Part shown: piece by piece, positions 44,028-55,365 of the stretch
How the letters are laid out: every line of letters begins with the position of its first letter
How positions within the stretch are numbered: the stretch's first letter is position 1
Source of the DNA: Bufo bufo
Taxonomy: Eukaryota > Chordata > Amphibia > Anura > Bufonidae
Assembly (NCBI RefSeq): GCF_905171765.1
Contig: NC_053392.1
Span: forward strand, 38,701,114-38,765,113
Direction: 5' to 3'
Length of the DNA stretch: 64,000 nucleotides
Program-made: the position numbers and the translations under genes
Notes under the pieces: model-generated
Seen by the model: only the letters and a program-made list of their open reading frames with translations
Database searches by the model: none
What the model was told of the DNA's origin: nothing

Positions 44028-44226
44028 TTGCTCGCAATCTATTTGTCAGGTCACCCCGAGCCAGAAAGGTTCTTAATAGAAGGTTTCAGGTCCGGGTTTC
44101 ATACAGGTCAGATAGCCTTACCACAAACTTCCTATGAATGTAAGAATTTACAATCTGCTAGCAAGGACCCGCAATCAGTCTCACAGCTCATAAAGCTAGA
44201 ATTGGAGAAGGGTTTTCTAATAGGTC
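44028..44226 (+). pseudogene. DIRS-2 reverse transcriptase N-terminus, cut by ERV LTR
   Basis: Reads GHPEPERFLIEGFRSGFHTG, CKNLQSASKDPQSV and LELEKGFLIG, the upstream boundary of DIRS RT. The frame ends where the ERV LTR begins (44227). The rest of RT, RNase H and tyrosine recombinase should lie past the right edge of the window. Confidence 0.8.
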
Positions 44227-44959
44227 TGTTAAAGGGGATATTAATTATTGATATTTATGCAAATCTCACTATTTAATATTCATAAATAGGCGTGAGTCGT
44301 CTTATGATAGCTCCGCCTATTTATGCCTTACTTAACAACAAATCGCTACTGATTGCCTTACACCAATCACTAAACTATCTGCATGCGCCTTACTAACTCG
44401 CTACCAAGTACACGCTACACAAAGGGTATAAATAACACCGTATTTATTAATTCTTACAGAACATAACACATGTAATACACTTATTATACAGTACAACAAC
44501 ACACTACAACTATTGCTGAGGCAACTTCCATATACAAGGAATATAAAGGTTTATAACTATATATTTCTATATCAAGGGTAAAGACTTATATAGTTACAGC
44601 GGCCCACAGCAATATGAATACACACACTATTACAACACACTAATACGGTTCTGACTACACTAACGCAGCCCCAAGTCCTCCCCAAAATCTAACTACAATT
44701 GCACTAATACACATACATACACTTTACCAGCAACCCACCCAATCCTGACAATATACTATCCCTACGGGGAATGACCAGAGGTTATGTCCTAGGGGAACAC
44801 AGGGGATAGAAAAGGGGGGACTCAGGGCAGGAGAAGGTAAGGGTAACCAAGGGATCAGGGGGTGTATCAAGGGTCCAGGGGGGGGGTATGTTGTAAGGGT
44901 TAACAGGAAGGGTTCGTTGGTGGTAGAGGGAATATTGTATGGGGGGAAATAGGGTGTAG

Positions 44960-45240
44960 CAGGGGGGTATATAGTTATACCAAGAGCAAGGGGGTATATA
45001 GTAGGGGGGTATCAGGGGGTATATAGCAAGGGTGTATATACCGAGAGCAAGGGGGTATATAGTAAGGGTGTATATACCAAGAGCAAGGGGGTATATAGTA
45101 GGGGGGTATCAGGGGGGTATATAGCAAGGGTGTATGTACCAAGAGCAGGGGGGTATATAGTAGTGGGGTATCAGGGGGTATATAGCAAGGGGGTATATAG
45201 TGCAGGGGGTATATAGATAGAGTGCAGGGGGGTATATAGG
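44960..45240. repeat. G-rich TATA-motif array within the ERV LTR
   Basis: About a dozen copies of GGGGGTATATAG-like units, alternating with CAAGAGCAAG and GTATCAGG spacers, about 20-30 bp apart. Confidence 0.85.
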
Positions 45241-45753
45241 AGGGGATCAAGATACTTAGGGTCTAATGCGCGTTGTCCAGGGGTTGCTCGTTCGTCTAGG
45301 GATGATCCTCTCCAGCTGGGGCTCCGTTCAGAAGTGCCTCAGCGTAGCGCCGCCTGACTATATATGACATCACCGCGCCGGCCCGCGCATCCCGGAGCGC
45401 GCTTCCAGGCGGAGGGTTCCTTTGATCCTCCGCCTGTAGCGCATCTGCATACCATGCGGTGCGATAATTATCGCGCCGGAGGTGTGCAGATAACAGAGGG
45501 AGGGACGTTTGTTCCCCTCTCTGTTATGTTAACTATCTCCAACGGTTGGGGATAGTTAAATACCAAAAGGCATCGGATCTCTATTGATCCCATGCCTTTT
45601 GAGGTCACCAGAGGCTGGACATAATTGTCCACTTGTCCAGCCATCTGGAGACCTTCTCATCCCCTGCAGGGATGCATGAGGAGGGGGGGGGCGGGGGGGG
45701 CGGCACGTCTTGTTCCTATACTATATGTGTATGGATGCTTGGGGCACATCCAT

Positions 45754-45754
<1 letters not shown>

Positions 45755-45795
<41 letters not shown>
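45755..45795. repeat. (TA)n microsatellite in ERV LTR
   Basis: An uninterrupted TA run followed by hairpin-forming CATCCATACACAT-type repeats (45720-45990). Confidence 0.85.
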
Positions 45796-45798
<3 letters not shown>

Positions 45799-46066
45799 GT
45801 TATATTTATAAGTATATGCACATTCATGGATGTTTGGGGCACATCCACAAATATGCATACACACACACACACACAAGGGACAATAAGCCCATCCATATAT
45901 ATATATATATATACATAGAGATGTATGCCTGTCAAGGAGGCCTACATACATCTCCATGTATATCCCCTGGTCCCACCTGGACGGGCCCACAGTCAAGGGC
46001 CAATATACATGTATATATGTCAGGGCATATATACATATATATTTAAATATAACACTTCCTTCAACA

Positions 46067-46080
46067 ATCCCCCTGTTGTC
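46067..46080 (-). other. Putative ERV polypurine tract
   Basis: Minus-strand GACAACAGGGGGAT directly precedes the LTR start; the usual primer for plus-strand DNA synthesis. Confidence 0.55.
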
Positions 46081-47311
46081 GGGAATACGACAATAAACAT
46101 TTTGGGGGAAGGGTTGGGAGGTATTTACCCCCTCTCAATCGCACTCTAGGTGACAATTCAGGAAGGACTGAAGTAGTATGACCCTTAGGTACCTAGACAT
46201 CACCTATCATGACTAACATCTCCGACCTGCCCTTCACCAACGTCTCCGTCCACCGAATACACCGTCTTCTCTTTGGATAACTTCCTCGGCATCTTACATT
46301 ATGTTCCTCAGGTGTCAGCCACTCCCTATGTAGTCTATTTCTGACTCCGGAATGGCTTCACCCTTGCCGTATTTAGGTCACTCCACTCGGTGATCGTGTT
46401 CTCTCTCTTTGCCAGTGTTGTTCTTCTGGCGTCCGTTACCCCCAATGTTAGTGCCGGTAATTCATGTAGCACCTCCTTATGGGGTACGGACGGCCGTACC
46501 TTTTAACACCAGTATGATTTTCATCTTAATTGAAGACTCAGTTGTTGGAGAGGTTCTCCCATGGACAGATACATAGGTTTTTACAAGGCAGGTCAGATTT
46601 TCTGGGGGGGAGGTGATGTCATAGTACCTAAATTCTACCTGCGGGAAAGAACCCCGCACTACCATCATTCAATCCAACCCTTACAAAAAGTCACCATTGT
46701 CGATATTGAAGCGGCAAATACTTTAGTAGATGAGGGGCCTGACCCTAGGGAATCTACTCTACCCCACTCACACAAACATGTCATATCCCTCCCAATATAG
46801 CCCAATTCAATTCAGTGTGTACCCATAGAGACTCATGCCACCTGGCCTACTCTCTATACCTCCCAAGACACTGGTAGTTAACAGACCTTTGTGTCCTTGG
46901 GGAAATGACTATAGGATGCAAGTGTGCGTCCAGCCATATTGTAGTATGGCTGTCGCACATCTACACCTAGAGTGTCCATGGGTACATGAGGAACTCACAT
47001 GCAAATAATCAATGTAAATCTATACACAATATGATGAGGTCACAGGGTGGCCTATGATTATACCCCTAACCTTCTTACGAAAATCTACTACAATATGTGA
47101 TATACATGCACATAATGCTATGAGGTCACAGGATGGCTTTGGATGTTCACCCTGAACCCTCATAGGAAAAACCTACTACAACACGATATTTATATACACC
47201 CACCCCCACACACAATACTATGAGGTCACAGGATGGCTTTTGGATTTTCATCCCGACCCTCATAGGAAACAGTATGTCCATGCGATCTCTGGCTCCAGGA
47301 CTTTGTTGGAG
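46081..47311 (-). other. ERV region between env and 3' LTR, non-coding with repeats
   Basis: About 1.2 kb without a credible frame. Three diverged units of roughly 90-100 bp (47032, 47128, 47217) share ATGAGGTCACAGGATGGCT and CCCTCATAGGAAA. Confidence 0.6.
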
Positions 47312-50221
47312 CTAAGTCCTGAGCCTCCTACGATTAACTTCGTGAAGTTCTGTCTGGTTCTGGTTTAGTTGGTCCGCAAGTCTCTTGACCCTCCTGTATA
47401 TTAGACACAGTCCCCTGTACATGACGATTACCAGAACCAGAAGAACTATCACCGGATGAATCAATAGGTTGAAGAAGGATGTTGCCTTTGGACTGTAGCC
47501 AAACAGACTTTCCCACCAGGAGACCTTGGAGTCTTTGTCCAAAGCGGTAGTGATTGCTGTTATTTTATTCTTGTCGTGCGTCAGTTGGATGGTGGCCTGT
47601 TCCTCTGTTTCTCGAAGATTCCTAAGTATTTCATCTTCTTGGCTGAAGTCCAGCAGGAGATGTTTGAGTTCTAGCCCAAAGCCAAGAGGAATCTTCTGGA
47701 GTCTCACGGGTACGTCAGGGCGGATGTCGAGTCTTTTCTCCGGGGTGATTGGTGTCCTTGCTTGTAGCTCTGCAACATCTAAACCTAGGACGGGACTAAG
47801 GGTGCAATACGCTCCAGGGAGGAGTTCTCCTCTCTGAGTGCAGTTAGTTCCATAGATTGTATAAGACATGTTTTGCCTTTGGTACCAGCACCAATACCCC
47901 TGTCCCAAGTATTTAAGGGAGGAGGGTATTGGGCTGGCCTTCATCTCACAGGACCCCTCGGTGCTCCAACACTGGTGTCTTAACACCCGATCCTGGCTAC
48001 CTTGACAGAGGATAGCATCCTCTTTCTTCCAACATCCCTCCGTGTCTAACAGATAAGGATGGCCTCTCTCATAGGTTAGAACGCCCGGGGGGAGCTGTGG
48101 ATGAAGCACCGTCTGGTTATTTATGACAATCCCTAAGTTAATTGCACTGTAACCCTGTCTAAGATGGCCAGATACAGGAGCCAATGACGAAGCAGTGCAA
48201 GTGAGATTCCTACAGCCGTGCCACTGGACTACCCACCAGTTGGTGTGATTGGCTGCAAAAGGAGATATAAGAGGACTTACCGGTTGGCGGAGGTTAAATG
48301 GGAAGTGGCCGTCGTACAATGATGATACAATATGTTTAAGGTTGCCTGAGAGTTCACTCTGGACTTGCGTACACGCCAGAGCGAGCTGAGCTCTATCCTG
48401 TTCTTCCAAGAGACCCACAACTAACCTTCTAAACTTCTCTCGTAAAGCAGAAGATAGAGAGGTAGTGGCATCTATGTGTGAATGTTGCAAACCCTCTAAG
48501 ACGTGGTTTACATCAAGCTGGGTCTCGAATCCTTCTCCGGCGTGTCGCGCAACATCCCCAAGTTTACCTCTCAGGACTTCCATATCCATAGTGTTCCGGG
48601 CGCCCACTCCCAATGCACCTCCGCCTAGTCCCATGGCTATCAGATCTCTTCTTCCCCTGTGATTTCTATGTATGAGATCGTCCTTTCTTACCTCTTGCCC
48701 CGCCTCTATCCAACCTCTTATCATGTCAAACTCGCCACATCTGTGATCCCACTGGTCGACTCGGAAGTCATCTACGGAAATTCTCCAAGTAAATAGGACG
48801 AATTTTGTCCCCGTGATGATCTTCCATGGGGATGACAGTTGAGGAGCTATAGGATCTGCTAATTGATGGATAGGGGCGGTGCAAGAGTCTAAATGCATTT
48901 TTACAGGTTGGAGGCCTGTCGCTTCATAGGGGATCCTCACCACCGTTACACAAACTTGCCCTCTACCTCTGAACGGATACCATTGGTCACTTTCTCCAAC
49001 CTGCAGCACTAGTTTTCCTACGGGTTTGGATTTAGACAGATAGACCCATTGTGTAAATGTCCAGCACCCTTCATCTACTGCCTCGCAAAAAGGCCATCTA
49101 AACGAACCATCTATATTGATGTCAAAGTTTATATCCCTGCCACTAGGGTCTTTCCAATCGGAAGACACATACCTACCCCGGTATTCCTCATTCATAGGGG
49201 TACCGTCCATCCATACATCCACTGTAGGGGTATCCACCCCATTGCACACTAAATCCCAACTCCAGGGATTAGTGTCCAAGGTTACCATCTGGGTATCTTG
49301 TTCCCAGTGGGCATAGGTGATGAAATAATATCCAGTCACCTCCTGAACACAATTGTCTCTCATGATGGTGATCATAAAAGACCGTATGGATGGAGATCCC
49401 TTTAACTGAGCATACTTGGGATCCTTGGCATCTGTCCGTACTTTTAAAACGGTGGCTCGGTAAAAGCCTTCCAGTTTTACCGGACCACTCTGGTCATTCC
49501 ATAGGGCCTGGCCAGAGTTACTGCAGTTTAACTTTAGCATCATTATACTGGTTCGTATGCAATCGGTGGACACATGTCCCTGAACATAACTGGATTCCCT
49601 GGTGATAATCATCTGGGAATCTCTTAACATACAATAAGCTTTTAGGGTACCCTTTACCGGAATGGGTCTGTCAAAATATGTCCTTACCCTCAGCCCATCT
49701 TGGCTATCCCTCCTTATGAAGGTAGCTTTAAGGATATACCAGCCACTATACTCTGCACCCGTGACATCTTCGGGACTCAGAACCCCCTCCTTGGTACACA
49801 AAGCTGTGGTAGTGTTGGCTTCCACTTGTTTGTAAGGGTGTAAGTGAGGGTCCTTGGACACCCATCGTAAGGATCTCATAGGAGTAGGGTCAGAGTCCCG
49901 AAAATGTCTGAATTCTTTGAGGCAGAGGGCATGTAAATCATGTTGTATGGCAGACACATTCTCCACAGGGGTATAATGTTGAATTACACCTTGGGCAAAA
50001 CTCTCCCTCTGGAAACCATACAGATACCACTGTCCTGGTGTAAATGAAAAGTTCTCGTATGGTTTCAGGATTTTGCCCTACAAACATTCCACCATTAAAA
50101 GGCCGGGTTTATTCATAGATATGTCAGCCATATCTATATTAACTCCCAGGCCCTCCCCCGAAGAGGCTGAGCCTGCCATCATCATGCTTACCACCAGTGC
50201 CACAAGTTGGGGATATGCCAT
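47312..50221 (-). pseudogene. ERV envelope glycoprotein, one in-frame stop
   Basis: Start chosen at 50221-50219 because the first 20 codons form a signal peptide (hydrophobic VALVVSMMMAGSAS). An in-frame TAG at codon 48 (50080-50078) interrupts it; the remaining 884-codon stretch from 49966 is open. Order: surface subunit with many Cys and N-glycosylation sites; a furin-type RGRR site about residue 440 of the open stretch, followed by a Gly/Ala-rich fusion-peptide-like segment; an ectodomain with a long helical region; a C-terminal transmembrane segment (about residues 830-855) and a basic cytoplasmic tail ending at 47312. Larger than gammaretroviral Env. Family could be gamma- or epsilon-like; I cannot decide. 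Not restored here. Confidence 0.82.
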
Positions 50222-50382
50222 GTTCAGAGGATTTCTATATCTTTTCAGGCTAGTCGTAACCTTGGTGAGTCTCCCTCCCGTGATCTGTTAATTCAATGTG
50301 AATGTAATTAGTTTCATGGGTCCACCCTCGACCCACCAAACCCCCTTCCCCCCCAGGTTACCCAACTCTGTGAGGGTTCATG

Positions 50383-53300
50383 TTATTGAATTGGGGAGGC
50401 TCGGGTGGCCTTGGCCTGGTCGATATGGATCCATAAAACTCCCTGCCGCCTACGTGACTTTTTCTTGGTAGTCATCGGCCTTTGCACCTTTAGCATGGTA
50501 TCACCCATTACTTCAAGGACCTGATAGGGTCCTTCCCAGTTTGCATCCCAGGGGCCGGCCCGACGGAAGATTTTCACCATCACTAGCTCTCCTACAGAGG
50601 GCATTGGCGTTTCCCCCTGTAGATACGGTCTGTGTAGCCGTATTGCTGCATGAGGCAATAACTCCTTCAGGTTTAGTTGTACCTGTTGGAGAAACAGGTC
50701 TCTGGCGATGGCGTTCTTCACTGGTTCTGACACTGGTTCTGACACTTCATTGGGAAGGCATAGGGGCATTTTGCGTCTGGTCATTAGTTCAAATGGGGTG
50801 ATACCGGTACTGGTAGCCTCGGTAGCTCGGATTCCCATTAGCACGGCTGGCAGAGAGGTTACCCATGAGGAACCTTTCTCCAGTAGTGCTTTAGAAAGTC
50901 GTGTTTTTATGGTCCGGTTCATCCGCTCCACGATGCCCGCAGACTGAGGGTGGTAAGGCACATGAAACCTTTGCTTTATATCTAAAAGACCACAAAGTGC
51001 TTTCATTACCTTACCCGTGAAATGGGTCCCTCTGTCCGACTCTATCAATCTGGGGATACCCCATCGTGACAGAACCTGTTCCCAGAGAACACGGGCAGTG
51101 GTTGTAGCCGAATCATTAACCGTGGGGATGGCTTCTACCCATTTAGAGAAGACATCCACTACCACCAGTGCGTAACGATAGTTACGACTTCCTGTTGGTA
51201 AAGGTCCTATAAAATCTATTTGTAGTGCGGACCATGGACCATCTGCAGGAGGAACTCTCTGCAACACCGGCTTCAGGGCTGACACCCTTGGGTTAACCTG
51301 AGCACATACCAGGCACTGTTGTGTTACTTCCTCTACTGTGTTGGACATTCCCGGTCAGTATAATTTGTCTCTCAGGAGAGACAAGAGTTTATCCCGGCCC
51401 AGGTGTCCAAACAGTTGGTGGTTCAATCTGGTTAGCTCTGCTTGCAGATGCTGTGGAACCACGGGAAGAGGAAGTTGCTGTGTACCGGTATCGTAACACA
51501 GGATCCCTTGCTGTATTGACCAGGGATGCTGTGGAGATGTGAGGTGTGTCATTAGAAGAGGATCTTTTGCTTGTTCCTCCTCAAATGACACCGGGCCTTT
51601 ACTCAGGTTGGTACGAACTGCAATCTGGTAGGCCGGTAACGGCTCAGTGTCTGTTTCCTGAAGGATCCCAGACACTGCCGCTAGTTTGTCCACCTTGTTG
51701 TTACCTAACGTCAAAGGCTCATCCCCTTTCTAATGCGCAGGGATTTTTATGATGGCTGCTTCCGCCGTGTGTGCCATGCCCTATTCCCAAAGTTCTTTCA
51801 GGACCGACAAATGAACTTGAACTGTCGCTATATATAGTTCGTTTCCCTGGGGGTTGAAGAAGCAAGGCTTCCTTGACCGCCTCCAGTTCCGCCCGCTGGA
51901 GAGTGTGGAGTCTGTAAAGTGAGGGGCCTGAAGCCTACAATATGCTCAGTGGTTTTGACGGCATAGTGTATGGCTGCCAGTTGTTTGGCACACTCATCTA
52001 ACCCTCGTTCAACAGGCGAAAGTAACCTGGAGAAGTATCCCAGCGGTCTAGTGTCATACCCTATCTGCTGTAGGAGGACCGCTGAGATAGACTCCGTCCC
52101 TGCATGCGCCTGTATGGCTATTTCCCCTTCAGGATGGGGAGTGGCCAATACAGGGGCAGAGGAGAGGTCCCTTTTCAAAGTAGAAAAGGCCTCTTCCTGT
52201 GCATCAGACCAACCTTTGATTGAGGGGTCTTCTCCTCTGAGGAGTTCATAGAGGGGTTTTGCTTTGGCAGCAAAATCCTCTATGAACTCCCTCATAAAAT
52301 TAGCAACTCCCAGGAATTTTCTCAAATCCTGTAGAGTGCCCGGCCTAGGTAACTTTACCATGGCTTCCACTCTGGCTGCCACGATTCCTTTGGCTCCAAA
52401 AGAAATTTGGACTCCAAGGAAAGTCACCTCTGTTCTGGCCAAATTTGCCTTGTGGGGACTCAGCTTGAGTCCTGACTTGGCCAGGAGTCCCAATAGCTCT
52501 TTTAACAGAACCAAGTGTTCTTCTATGGTTTCTGTGTGTAAGAGCAGGTCATCCACGTATTGCAGAAGGCATTCCGGCCGCGAGAATACACTCAGAACGG
52601 CCGCCAATGCCTGGTGAAAATACGTGGGACTACTGTGGAACCCCTGGGGGAGTACACCGAACATGTACTGTTTGTCCCCTACTGTAAAGGCAAATTTGTA
52701 CCTACAGTTTTCAGTGAGTTCAATTGAGAAGAACCCATTGGCAACATCTATGGTTGAGAATATGCGACTTTTGCCGCTTATTCTGGCCATGATGTCGAGA
52801 GTCTGTGCCACCACTGGAGCGGACATTGGGGTGTATTTGTTGAGGACCCGGAGGTCTATGGTGAGCCTTCATGCATTGGTGTCCTTTTTCTTTACTGGCC
52901 AGAGGGCATTGTTGCATTTAGAATTGCCCTCTATGACCACCCCCCTAGTTTTCAATTCCTGGACGGTGTCCAAAATTGAATGGGTGGCTTCTGGCGGAAA
53001 GCGGTATTGGCGTTGAGGTGGAGGGTCGGGACCTTGTATGTCCACCTGAACACCAATCAGTCTGCCACAATCGTTTTTTCCCTGGGCCCACAGATCGGGG
53101 TACTCATACACAATAGGCTCAAGGTCTGGATTATGCGAGATCTCAGGCCATTTGTGTTCAAGCACTTCAGTAGAGTCATCTATTGTTGGCAATGGTGGTC
53201 CCAGAAACTGGCGTTGGATGACAAACACCTTGGATTGTCTGGGACCCTTCCATACAATACTATTTGCCAGATCTAGGATCCACCCATTTTGTGTCATTAC

Positions 53301-53618
53301 GTCGGTTCCAATAATGTTGTCAGAACCGGGGTAATACCACATGGGGATCCTAAGGGTCGTGTGACTGGTAATCTGGACACTTACTTCTTCTATTCTGTGG
53401 GCCCTCACCCCCCCTTGTTGGTGATCAAATCCGATCACCACACACTGAGGGCTGTTGGGATGTAAATCATGTTTGACATTGGTAATGGAAATTTCCGCAC
53501 CAGTGTCAAGCATGATTTCGGCGTCCTGATTTTTGATTTTGGCCTTTATGTGGGGTCTCCCTGAAGAATCCAGTATGATGGGACATACTGGCGCCAGATC
53601 TTTAGGGATCCCTGATCT
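50383..53618 (-). pseudogene. ERV pro-pol, several stops
   Basis: In order on the minus strand: aspartic protease with LDTGAEISI (about 53510); RT with the YVDDLLLH catalytic motif (about 52560) and LGVANFMREF; RNase H (from about 52150), poorly preserved after 51880; integrase zinc-binding HH-CC (HLGRDKL then CLVCAQ), catalytic core (LQIDFIGPLPTG, ESDRGTHFTG, PYHPQSAGIVERMN) and a C-terminal GPY/F-type domain (WEGPYQVLEV). Breaks: TGA at 52871-52869, TGA at 51354-51352, and two stops plus a frame change at 51715-51880. Protease follows gag in the same frame after a single TGA. Confidence 0.88.
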
Positions 53619-54781
53619 TCAATCAATTTCTACCAGACTCCCAGTAGGTACCTGTGAGGTACATACTGCCACTTGTGGGTTCTTGGTATGGTCCCTTTGT
53701 GTGGATTCCAGGGATTCCACACTCATTACCGAACGCGCTGGGTCATTCACAACAGCCACACGTTTTGGTGTCTGGACCTGTGAATGTCCCAGATATTCCC
53801 CCACTGGTTTGGCATAATTAGGTTTCATCTTGAAACCGTTATTATTGCCTGTTCTCTCAGGATTTGTCCGGTTATTACGTGACCATTGTGGACAATTCCT
53901 CTTTATGTGCCCGTATTGTAAACATAGGAAGCATCGAATGCCTCCCATCCTTTCCAATGGCGGGGCTGTGGGGCGAATAGCCGAGTTACCTTTTGTGTGC
54001 TGTACCCGTTCATCTTGAGATGTATCGTGTACCGGCGCACGCTCCGTCACTTTGACAGATTTCTTATTGAGCAGTGTATCCTGTCTGCACTGCTCAATAA
54101 TCATAGCAGCATCCGTGAGGGATGGCTCCCTAGCTGCACTCAACCGGATTGCAGTGTCAAGGTATGGGAATTTTTCACATACGTATCATAACCTGTGGAA
54201 TTCCGATACCGTGATCTTTCGTAACCCTTCTGTACATTGCTTCAAACCGACTACACATAGACAGAGGTTCGTCATGTATAGTGGGTTTGAACTTGGACAG
54301 GATATCCGGAGTGACGTCCCAATGGCCCGTTGCCAGTCTCATAAGTATGGAGAGACGTTCCTCCTTGTCATAAAACTGTCCATTCATGGGTTGCGTCCTC
54401 CCCGTTACCTCATACCTTTAGTTTAGGTGTGTAGGTAACCATAACTTGAATAACTCCATGCGATATTCGTGAGCCACTGAATACTTGTTACAGTGACCCT
54501 CGAAGATATCACATGAAGTAAACGGATCTACACTGGGATCATATTTTGGGATCTCCTTGCAGATCCGTAACAGGAAGTTTATCCTTTCCATACTGGAATG
54601 GTTAGGATAAAAATCTTCCTGTCTTTCCGGACGCGTTGGCGGATTGGAAGTGGTAAATGGCCAACCACTTTCCTCTCTCCAATCGTTGCCCTGTTCCTGG
54701 GATCGGTTGCTACTATTCTCCCTGGGTGTTTGGGTGAAATGTAGTGTCCGTTCCACCTGTCCCCTAGTGTTTACTGCATCG
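53619..54781 (-). pseudogene. ERV gag, C-terminal part, split by PLE
   Basis: Capsid-like sequence (MERINFLLRICKEIPKYDPS; RLATGHWDVTPDILSKF) and a nucleocapsid with one CCHC knuckle (CFLCLQYGHIKRNC) near 53925. Frameshifts near 54175 and 54400. The end is a TGA at 53621-53619, and protease continues in the same frame, as in retroviruses that use stop-codon readthrough. At 54781 the frame is broken by the PLE; the N-terminus, matrix and 5' LTR should lie beyond the window's right edge. Confidence 0.85.
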
Positions 54782-54956
54782 TTCAGAAAAAGACCGGCAC
54801 TCACTATTAGCGATTCAGTTGGCTTTATTCAAAGCTCAAAGCATTCAAGGAAGCGACACGTGTTTCGGCTCAACACTGAGCCTTTGTCAAGCATAGTGAA
54901 TTGAATTACAAGGAAATTTAAATACAGCGCCATATCCGGCGTTCAGACGCGGTGAC
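54782..54956 (-). mobile_element. PLE-2 3' pseudo-LTR (shared 175 bp)
   Basis: Direct repeat of 63826-64000 with one mismatch noticed (ATTCAAGG versus ATTAAAGG). It starts TTCAGAAAAAGACCGGCAC at the junction with ERV gag, which marks the element end. The repeat probably extends past 64000, so 175 bp is a minimum. Confidence 0.88.
54853..54891 (-). ncRNA. Hammerhead-ribozyme-like motif in PLE-2 3' pseudo-LTR
   Basis: Minus strand: CTTGACAAAGGCTCAGTGTT, then GAGCCGAAACACGTGTC. Stem II (GGCTC/GAGCC), GAAA, a loopless stem III (CACGTG) and TC at the cleavage position are present. The first core segment TTGACAA departs from CUGANGA at two positions, so activity is doubtful. Confidence 0.5.
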
Positions 54957-55365
54957 GTCATACTGTCATGGTTACAATGTATACACAAAATGAATGAATG
55001 GTTACAACTGAAGACGGATCATCTCAATCTGTGATCACAATAGTAAATGGATACTTATGAATATTTATACATGCAAAAAGAGATAGGAAAAAAGGAATAA
55101 AGATGGCAGACATGTAGTGCAGTCAGATATATAGAACCCAATATAAAATTAAAAAATTCATAATCAATATCTTGAGATATCTTCATCTCTTTCAACCTAA
55201 ATAACTTTTATATAATGGCATTAATAGCAATATATTTCGCATTATTTTTGCATTATTTTCAGTATTTTCAATTTTTAGTTTTTCTGTGACTAAAAAAGAA
55301 ACAAAATTAATCAAACCAGCAATGCACAGCAAGTAAGGAATATTTAAAATATAATATTTGATACC
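54957..55365 (-). other. PLE-2 3' untranslated region
   Basis: AT-rich non-coding sequence between the ORF end and the pseudo-LTR. Confidence 0.6.

Larger units (their letters stand above)
44227..46066 (-). mobile_element. Endogenous retrovirus 3' LTR, 1840 bp
   Basis: On the minus strand it opens TGTTGAAGG (46066) and closes CCTTTAACA (44227): an inverted terminal match. The upper boundary follows a purine run AACAGGGGGA, the expected polypurine tract; the lower boundary falls exactly where DIRS RT coding breaks. An AATAAA on the minus strand at about 44437 and a TATATA in a GC-rich setting at about 45352-45366 could be polyadenylation and promoter signals. The other LTR is outside the window, so the borders are not confirmed by comparison. 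Confidence 0.7.

Noticed and set aside
44975..45918. Small frames rich in Tyr, Ile and Pro within the LTR
   Set aside because: Produced by TATA-rich and (TA)n repeats.
45625..46149. Host gene with exons near 45.3-46.1 kb because of GC-rich sequence and a TATA motif
   Set aside because: Better explained as promoter and leader of the ERV LTR; no coding continuity.
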